Shown here: piece by piece, positions 8,062 to 11,454 of the stretch
Layout of the letters: the number at the start of each line of letters is the position of its first letter
Position numbering within the stretch: position 1 is the first letter of the stretch
Assembly (NCBI GenBank): GCA_964386405.1
Contig: CAYLRW010000051.1
Location: forward strand, 1-11,454
DNA length: 11,454 bases
Direction of reading: 5' to 3'
Origin: RZYP01 sp964386405
GTDB lineage: Bacteria; Bacillota; Negativicutes; Acidaminococcales; Acidaminococcaceae
Translations under genes and position numbers: made by a program
Notes under the pieces: generated by a model
Databases searched by the model: none
Told to the model about the DNA's origin: nothing
Seen by the model: the letters and a program-made list of their open reading frames with translations, nothing else

Positions 8062-8426
8062 TATTGCTCCACCTGTGCCTTAATACTATCGAAAGTTTCA
8101 GGACTGATAATATGCTCAATGCGGCAGGCATCTTTCGCAGCAATTTCAGGAGAAATGCCAAGCTTTTTTTCTAAAAAAGCAGTAATCACAAGGTGACGTT
8201 CTAATACACTTTGCGCCTTCTCCAAGCCGCGCTCGGTAAGAATAATATTGCCATCTGCTTCCATTAATATATAGTTTTCGCGCCTTAAAATTGACATGGC
8301 ACGGCTGATACTAGCTTTGGAAAAATTAAGTTCTGCAGCGACATCAATGGAACGGACATAACCTTTCCTTTTTTGCAGCAAGAGGATAGTTTCAAGATAA
8401 TTTTCGCCAGATTCTTGGATAATCAT
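8061..8426 (-). CDS. Short DtxR/MntR-family metal-dependent repressor
   Basis: 121-residue winged-helix regulator that binds DNA when loaded with Fe(II) or Mn(II). It opens with SGENYLETILLLQKRKGYVRSIDVAAELNFSKASISRAM (6-44), the family's DNA-binding domain. The wing follows (ILTERGLEKA), then the dimerisation and metal domain (VLERHLVITAFLEKKLG; DACRIEHIIS). Ligand positions by alignment from memory with MntR/DtxR: Asn9, Glu12, His78, Cys101, Glu104, His105. Cys101 is DtxR/IdeR-like (iron), whereas MntR has Glu there; Asn9 stands where MntR has Asp and DtxR Met. The protein stops soon after the metal domain: it lacks the SH3-like third domain of DtxR and is shorter than Bacillus MntR (142). 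It is divergent from feoA-feoA-feoB and is the obvious candidate regulator. Only a weak purine-rich site (GGGGG) precedes the ATG. Confidence 0.9.
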   Translation of the reverse strand: MIIQESGENYLETILLLQKRKGYVRSIDVAAELNFSKASISRAMSILRRENYILMEADGNIILTERGLEKAQSVLERHLVITAFLEKKLGISPEIAAKDACRIEHIISPETFDSIKAQVEQ

Positions 8427-8471
8427 GCTAAAGCCCCCATTTTTACAAAAAATATGACTTTATTTCCATCT

Positions 8472-8501
8472 ATTTTAACATAATAGCGGATAATAGTACA
8501 A
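8472..8501 (-). promoter_or_regulatory. Promoter of the repressor-crcB operon
   Basis: TTGTAC (8496-8501), an 18-base spacer and TAAAAT (8472-8477) on the minus strand, with TG one base before the -10. The spacer holds a direct repeat, ATAATAG-CGG-ATAATAG (8480-8496, plus strand). Just upstream of the -35 lies an imperfect dyad, TTAACCCGCTAA (8502-8513), resembling the feo dyads but with a shorter centre. Autoregulation is possible. Confidence 0.5.
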
Positions 8502-8537
8502 TTAACCCGCTAATAACAAAGACGCTATAAATTATGC

Positions 8538-8646
8538 AAAAAAGTAAGGGCTAAAGAACTGACGTGCCTGCTGCACATCAGCGACCGACTGCTTGCAGAC
8601 GAATTGCCGCGTGTGGAAGCAACCAGAGGAACTCTTTAACCCTTAC
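8538..8646 (-). ncRNA. Putative structured small RNA (three-way junction), family unknown
   Basis: Lies in the divergent gap and contains no credible ORF. On the minus strand the ends form a 14-bp closing stem: GTAAGGGTTAAAGA (8646-8633) with TCTTTAGCCCTTAC (8557-8544), one G-U pair included. U6 (8543-8538) follows directly, as after an intrinsic terminator. Inside are two arms. Arm A pairs 8626-8617 with 8594-8585 (10 bp) and is capped by a smaller GCGG/CUGC hairpin. Arm B pairs 8582-8573 with 8567-8558 (10 bp, loop AGCAG) and abuts the closing stem. Five pairs that are G-U on this strand (one in the closing stem, three in arm A, one in arm B) would be A-C mismatches on the other, which supports the minus orientation. 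The interior is more GC-rich than its AT-rich flanks. I recognise no Rfam family; it is not SRP, tmRNA, tRNA or a fluoride riboswitch. Confidence 0.6.
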
Positions 8647-8648
8647 AC

Positions 8649-8654
8649 AATATA
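8649..8654 (-). promoter_or_regulatory. Candidate -10 box for the small RNA
   Basis: TATATT on the minus strand, 5 of 6 to consensus, placed so that transcription would begin at about 8642-8646, the foot of the closing stem. The -35 region is poor (CAAGTG at 17 bases), so this is tentative. Confidence 0.4.
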
Positions 8655-8665
8655 GAGTTTTGAGA

Positions 8666-8679
8666 CACAATCACTTGTG
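8666..8679. repeat. Dyad CACAA-TCAC-TTGTG in the divergent control region
   Basis: Two perfect 5-bp arms around four bases, between the small RNA's candidate -10 and the feoA -35. It differs from the TTAGC-type dyads and might bind a second regulator; chance is also possible. Confidence 0.3.
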
Positions 8680-8712
8680 CGTTTAAATTTTTTGTGAAAA
8701 TAGAAAAAAACC

Positions 8713-8741
8713 TTGACAACTGCAGTTAATGCTAGTAAACT
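8713..8741 (+). promoter_or_regulatory. Promoter of feoA-feoA-feoB
   Basis: A perfect TTGACA (8713-8718), a 17-base spacer and TAAACT (8736-8741; 4 of 6). Transcription would start near 8748, giving a leader of about 40 bases. The -10 is wholly inside a dyad operator, as expected of a repressible promoter. Confidence 0.75.
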
Positions 8742-8745
8742 AGCA
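8730..8745. promoter_or_regulatory. Operator-like dyad over the feoA -10
   Basis: TGCTAG-TAAA-CTAGCA has 6-bp perfect arms around the four central bases of the -10 box. Binding here would block RNA polymerase directly. The likely ligand is the adjacent DtxR/MntR-family repressor; this is inference from position and symmetry. Confidence 0.6.
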
Positions 8746-8752
8746 GCATGAA

Positions 8753-8766
8753 TTAGCAATAGCTAA
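8753..8766. promoter_or_regulatory. Second operator-like dyad in the feoA leader
   Basis: TTAGC-AATA-GCTAA has 5-bp perfect arms and lies just after the predicted transcription start. It shares its arms with the palindrome before feoB (9316-9331), differing mainly in the four central bases, so both are probably sites for one regulator. Confidence 0.55.
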
Positions 8767-8786
8767 CCAAAGAGAGAAGGGGAATT

Positions 8787-9050
8787 ATGCTAAATAATGC
8801 CATGACCTATGAAAAAGATTTTTCTTTACGGGGAATGATCCCCGCATCAATGTTGGAAGCTGGGCGACCTATGAAAATTGTTCGTATTCAGGGACGCGAT
8901 AAAACAAGGACATTTTTGGCTGGTTTAGGTTTTACGGAGGGAAGTGAAGTTACTGTTGTTTCAGAGCTGGCAGGTAATGTAATTTTTAAAATTAAAGATG
9001 CGCGTGTTGCTTTAGGGCGCGAAATGGCCAGTCGGATTTTGGTAGGGTAA
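8787..9050 (+). CDS. feoA: FeoA-domain protein, first copy (87 residues)
   Basis: Small cytoplasmic SH3-like protein of the ferrous iron uptake system, thought to assist or regulate FeoB. After a non-conserved N-terminal extension of about 22 residues comes the family pattern: RPMKIVRIQGRDKTRTFLAGLGFTEGSEVTVVSELAGNVIFKIKDARVALGREMASRILV, with the LGFTEG turn and ARVALGREMA near the end. ATG at 8787 is chosen over an ATG at 8802 because AAGGGG (8777-8782) is well placed for the first. It leads the operon, directly under the operator-covered promoter. The next feoA starts 14 bases after its stop, with AGGAG in the gap. The two FeoA proteins are clearly different sequences, not a recent duplication. 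Confidence 0.92.
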   Translation: MLNNAMTYEKDFSLRGMIPASMLEAGRPMKIVRIQGRDKTRTFLAGLGFTEGSEVTVVSELAGNVIFKIKDARVALGREMASRILVG

Positions 9051-9064
9051 AGGAGATAATTACT

Positions 9065-9286
9065 ATGAAGACTCTAAAAGAAGTTGGTACCGGCGAAACA
9101 GTCGTTGTCAGCAAGATTAATGTGACAGGCAGTGTTAAGAGACGCATTATGGATATGGGTATCACTAAAGGTGTTTCAATCACAGTACGTAAGGTTGCTC
9201 CACTGGGTGACCCTATTGAGCTTAATGTCAGAAACTATGCCGTTTCTTTACGTAAAGCTGATGCGGAGAATATTTTTGTTGAATAA
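9065..9286 (+). CDS. feoA: FeoA-domain protein, second copy (73 residues)
   Basis: A minimal FeoA of standard length. It carries LKEVGTGETVVVSKINVTGSVKRRIMDMGITKGVSITVRKVAPLGDPIELNVRNYAVSLRKADAENIFV. The MGITKG turn, PLGDPIEL and YAVSLRKADA segments are the family's recognisable features. AGGAGA (9051-9056) precedes the start. It lies between the first feoA and feoB, all on one strand, so it belongs to the same transport system. Which of the two FeoA proteins interacts with FeoB cannot be told from sequence; this copy is closer to the usual stand-alone FeoA pattern. Confidence 0.95.
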   Translation: MKTLKEVGTGETVVVSKINVTGSVKRRIMDMGITKGVSITVRKVAPLGDPIELNVRNYAVSLRKADAENIFVE

Positions 9287-9308
9287 CAGGGTAGATCTGT
9301 TTTTTTTA
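9285..9308 (+). terminator. Weak terminator or attenuator between feoA and feoB
   Basis: AACAG (9285-9289) pairs with CTGTT (9297-9301) around a 7-base loop, and eight T follow the stem's G (9300-9307). The stem is only 5 bp, extendable by A-T pairs past one mismatch, so termination would be partial at best. It would lower feoB relative to the feoA genes. Confidence 0.35.
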
Positions 9309-9315
9309 ATGTATA

Positions 9316-9331
9316 GTTAGCATATGCTAAC
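9316..9331. promoter_or_regulatory. Perfect 16-bp palindrome before feoB
   Basis: GTTAGCATATGCTAAC is an exact palindrome that ends two bases before the feoB ribosome site (GAGGAGG, 9334-9340). It shares TTAGC-N4-GCTAA with the dyad at 8753. A TATAGT sequence (9313-9318) overlaps its left edge and could be a -10 of an internal promoter, though no good -35 is visible. In RNA the same bases could form a 6-bp hairpin with loop AUAU. Confidence 0.65.
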
Positions 9332-9345
9332 AAGAGGAGGCAGAA

Positions 9346-11358
9346 ATGAGCAAGACTTTAGCTCTGGTTGGTAATCCTAACTGTGGGAAGACAACTTTGT
9401 TTAATGAATTGACTGGCAGCAGCCAGTATGTCGGTAATTGGCCAGGCGTAACCGTTGAAAAGAAAGCTGGCAAACTTAAAGGCCATAATGATATTGAGGT
9501 TATGGATTTGCCGGGGGTGTATTCCTTATCGCCTTACACATTGGAAGAAGTCATCACAAGGGATTATTTACTGGAAGAAAGACCTTCCGTGATTGTTAAT
9601 ATTGTTGATGCTTCCAATTTGGAACGCAATTTGTATTTAACAACGCAGATTCTGGAACTGGGGATTCCTGTGGTAGTTGCTTTGAACATGATGGATATTA
9701 TCAGGAAAAATGGTGATGAGATAAGTATCATCAATCTTGCAGCTGAATTAGGCTGCCCTGTTTATCCTATTGAAGCGGCACATGGCATTGGACTTAACGA
9801 AATGCTGCAAGAAGCAATAAGACTTGCCGAAGTCCAAGTTCAATCTTACTCATTAGCAATTTTTAAAGGCAATCTTGGCAAAACACTGAAGGAAATAGAG
9901 TCACTTCTGGATGAGGAAATCCCAGCACATCTCAGAAGATGGTTTGCTATCAAACTTTTCGAACGTGATGAAAAGGTATTGGCGAAACACAAACTGTTTC
10001 ACAATATGAGAGTGAAAACTGAGCAAATAATTACGCAATACGAGGATGAGGTTGATGACGATGCAGAGAGCATCATTACTAACGCCCGTTACGAATATAT
10101 CAGCTCAATTATTCACCGCTGCATTACTAAGAAACGCAAATCTCATGAATTGAGCACTTCAGATAAAATCGACAGAATACTTACCAACAGGATATTAGCT
10201 CTGCCGATTTTCTTTTTGATCATGTGGCTGGTTTATTATGTTTCTATTCAGACACTGGGGGACATGAGCACCAGCTTTATGGAAGATACCTTTTCGGCAA
10301 TCAGTGATGGCTTAGGCGGCATGATGGAGGAAGCCGGGGTCTCAGCAACATTGCAAAGTCTTGTTCTTGATGGCATTGTTGGCGGCGTTGGTGCTGTTCT
10401 GGGTTTTGTACCGCAAATCATGATTCTCTTCTTTTTCCTTTCCTTCTTAGAAGATTGTGGTTACATGGCACGTGTGGCCTTTATTATGGATAGAATTTTC
10501 CGCCGTTTTGGGCTTTCCGGCAAATCTTTCATCCCCATGCTGATTGGCAGCGGGTGTTCGGTACCGGGCATCATGGCCAGCCGTACAATTGAGAACGAGC
10601 AAGACAGAAAAATGACGATTATGCTGACCCCGTTTATACCTTGCAGTGCTAAAATGCCGGTCTTTGTTCTGTTTGCAGCAGCTCTTTTCCCAGAAGAGTC
10701 TTGGGTGGGACCTTCTATGTACTTCTGGGGTATTGCCATGGTTATTTTCTCCGGTATCTTGCTCAAACAAACTTCTACTTTTGGTGGCAAGCCGGCACCT
10801 TTTGTTATGGAACTGCCGCAATATCATATGCCGACGCTCAAAGGCGTATTCATCCATATGTGGGAAAGAGCACGCTCCTTTATCGTTAAAGCCGGTACGG
10901 TAATATTTATCGCGTCTGCCTTGGTCTGGATGTTACAAACCTTTAACTTCTCATTCGAAATGGTAGACCCGGAAGAAAGCATGCTGGCAACGATCGGCAC
11001 AGCAATTGCTCCTATCTTTGCACCGATGGGCTTCGGCACCTGGCAGGCAGCCTTCGCGGCAATATCAGGGTTCCTTGCTAAAGAAGTCGTTGTTTCTACT
11101 TTCGCGATTCTGGCAGGCTTAGGTGAGGCTGCTGAAGAAGATCCAAACCTTATCCAAGTTGTACAAACGATGTTCACGCCAGCCAGCGCTTATGCCTTCA
11201 TGGTATTCACCTTGCTTGCCTCGCCTTGCTTTGCCGCAATTGGAGCAATCAGAAGAGAAATGGGCAGCTGGAAGTGGACTTTTGCAGCACTTGCATACCA
11301 AACCGGTTTAGCCTATGTAATGGCAACCTTGATTTATCAGATAGGCAGCAGATTATAA
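9346..11358 (+). CDS. feoB: Ferrous iron transporter FeoB
   Basis: 670-residue inner-membrane Fe(II) importer with a cytoplasmic G domain. GTPase motifs: G1 GNPNCGKT (9-16), G2 Thr36 in GVTVEKKAG, G3 DLPG (54-57), G4 NMMD (114-117), G5-like EAAHG (143-147). A helical regulatory (GDI-like) region spans about 165-270. The membrane part starts near 283 and carries the two Gate-type repeats, with LSFLEDCGYMARVAFIMDR (365-383), GSGCSVPG (401-408; Cys404), PFIPCSAKMPVF (429-440; Cys433) and GFLAKEVVVSTFAIL (575-589). It is shorter than the roughly 770-residue E. coli protein because the C-terminal cytoplasmic tail is missing: the chain ends soon after the last helix. The start follows GAGGAGG by five bases. 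It is last in the feoA-feoA-feoB operon; no FeoC gene follows. Iron-dependent repression is likely, from the dyads upstream. Confidence 0.98.
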   Translation: MSKTLALVGNPNCGKTTLFNELTGSSQYVGNWPGVTVEKKAGKLKGHNDIEVMDLPGVYSLSPYTLEEVITRDYLLEERPSVIVNIVDASNLERNLYLTTQILELGIPVVVALNMMDIIRKNGDEISIINLAAELGCPVYPIEAAHGIGLNEMLQEAIRLAEVQVQSYSLAIFKGNLGKTLKEIESLLDEEIPAHLRRWFAIKLFERDEKVLAKHKLFHNMRVKTEQIITQYEDEVDDDAESIITNARYEYISSIIHRCITKKRKSHELSTSDKIDRILTNRILALPIFFLIMWLVYYVSIQTLGDMSTSFMEDTFSAISDGLGGMMEEAGVSATLQSLVLDGIVGGVGAVLGFVPQIMILFFFLSFLEDCGYMARVAFIMDRIFRRFGLSGKSFIPMLIGSGCSVPGIMASRTIENEQDRKMTIMLTPFIPCSAKMPVFVLFAAALFPEESWVGPSMYFWGIAMVIFSGILLKQTSTFGGKPAPFVMELPQYHMPTLKGVFIHMWERARSFIVKAGTVIFIASALVWMLQTFNFSFEMVDPEESMLATIGTAIAPIFAPMGFGTWQAAFAAISGFLAKEVVVSTFAILAGLGEAAEEDPNLIQVVQTMFTPASAYAFMVFTLLASPCFAAIGAIRREMGSWKWTFAALAYQTGLAYVMATLIYQIGSRL

Positions 11359-11359
11359 T
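11329..11359 (+). promoter_or_regulatory. Candidate promoter for the exported protein, inside the end of feoB
   Basis: TTGATT (11329-11334) and a perfect TATAAT (11354-11359) are separated by 19 bases, longer than the ideal 17. The -10 overlaps the feoB stop codon. The predicted leader is about 35 bases and AT-rich. No firm terminator separates feoB from the next gene; only an AT-only inverted repeat (TATAATAA/TTATTATA) is present. Confidence 0.35.
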
Positions 11360-11400
11360 AAATTTATTTAAAAAAATTATTATATTAAGGAGTTGACCCA

Positions 11401-11454
11401 ATGAAAAAATCTTTAGTATTAGCAATGACAATGGCCATGGGAATTTCCGCGACA
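11401..11454 (+). CDS. N-terminus of an exported protein, probably OmpM-type SLH porin (partial)
   Basis: The 18 codons before the window ends read MKKSLVLAMTMAMGISAT: two lysines and then a hydrophobic run, a classical Sec signal peptide. AAGGAG (11387-11392), eight bases before the ATG, supports the start. From memory, very similar leaders open the OmpM-like porins with an SLH domain that tether the outer membrane to the wall in Negativicutes, abundant proteins in that class. The mature part lies outside the window, so the family is an informed guess. It follows feoB by 42 bp on the same strand. Confidence 0.7.
   Translation, partial: MKKSLVLAMTMAMGISAT

Noticed and set aside
8427..8471. 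Fluoride riboswitch before the repressor-crcB operon
   Set aside because: The leader is only about 40 bases and AT-rich. It lacks the pseudoknot and conserved stems; a lone GATGG is not enough.
8573..8583. CUGAUG segment suggesting a hammerhead ribozyme core
   Set aside because: The required CUGANGA and GAAA cores are absent, and the bases sit in a perfect helix of arm B.
8538..8646. Riboswitch in the feoA leader (for example a NiCo/iron-sensing class)
   Set aside because: The structure is upstream of the feoA promoter, so it is not in that leader, and its wobble pairs favour the opposite strand. I cannot match a known consensus.
10447..10857. 136-codon minus-strand ORF inside feoB
   Set aside because: It overlaps conserved FeoB membrane segments, and its Arg/His-rich composition is typical of antisense reading.
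11357..11388. AT-only inverted repeat after feoB as a terminator
   Set aside because: The stem would have no G-C pairs and be too weak for intrinsic termination.
1..11454. CRISPR arrays, insertion sequences, tRNA or rRNA genes
   Set aside because: I found no regularly spaced repeats, transposase genes, terminal repeats or RNA-gene signatures on either strand.

Overview
The window is most likely chromosomal DNA from a Negativicute (a Firmicute with an outer membrane). The main clue is the last 54 bases, which encode a signal-peptide start (MKKSLVLAMTMAMGISA) like those of the OmpM/SLH porins of that class. The moderate GC content, strong AGGAGG-type ribosome sites, biotin-dependent pyruvate carboxylase and short FeoB fit this. 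The family-level assignment is inference.

Layout, left to right. (1) 1-2336, plus strand: the end of pstA (phosphate ABC transporter permease), then a phoR-type sensor kinase, with no pstB or phoU between them. (2) 2314-3897, minus strand: a 527-residue helical cytoplasmic protein of unknown function whose 3' end overlaps phoR; it has its own extended -10 promoter. (3) 4014-7589, minus strand: a monocistronic pyruvate carboxylase gene with promoter and intrinsic terminator. (4) 7645-8501, minus strand: a two-gene operon, a short DtxR/MntR-family metal-dependent repressor followed with a 1-nt stop/start overlap by a CrcB/Fluc fluoride channel, ending in a clear intrinsic terminator. (5) 8427-8786: a 360-bp divergent intergenic region. 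It holds the repressor promoter, a probable unannotated structured RNA on the minus strand (about 8538-8646) and the iron-operon promoter with two dyad operators. (6) 8787-11358, plus strand: feoA-feoA-feoB, the ferrous iron uptake operon, with a third perfect 16-bp palindrome just before feoB. (7) 11401-end: start of an exported, probably outer-membrane, protein.

The accessory interest lies in 8.0-9.4 kb. A metal-sensing repressor, a possible small RNA and ferrous iron uptake genes share one divergent control region. TTAGC-N4-GCTAA-type dyads lie at the places where such a repressor would act. The RNA folds on paper as a three-way junction with a 14-bp closing stem, two 10-bp arms and a U6 tail. 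Five of its pairs are G-U on the minus strand but would be A-C mismatches on the plus strand, which fixes its likely orientation. I do not recognise its family.
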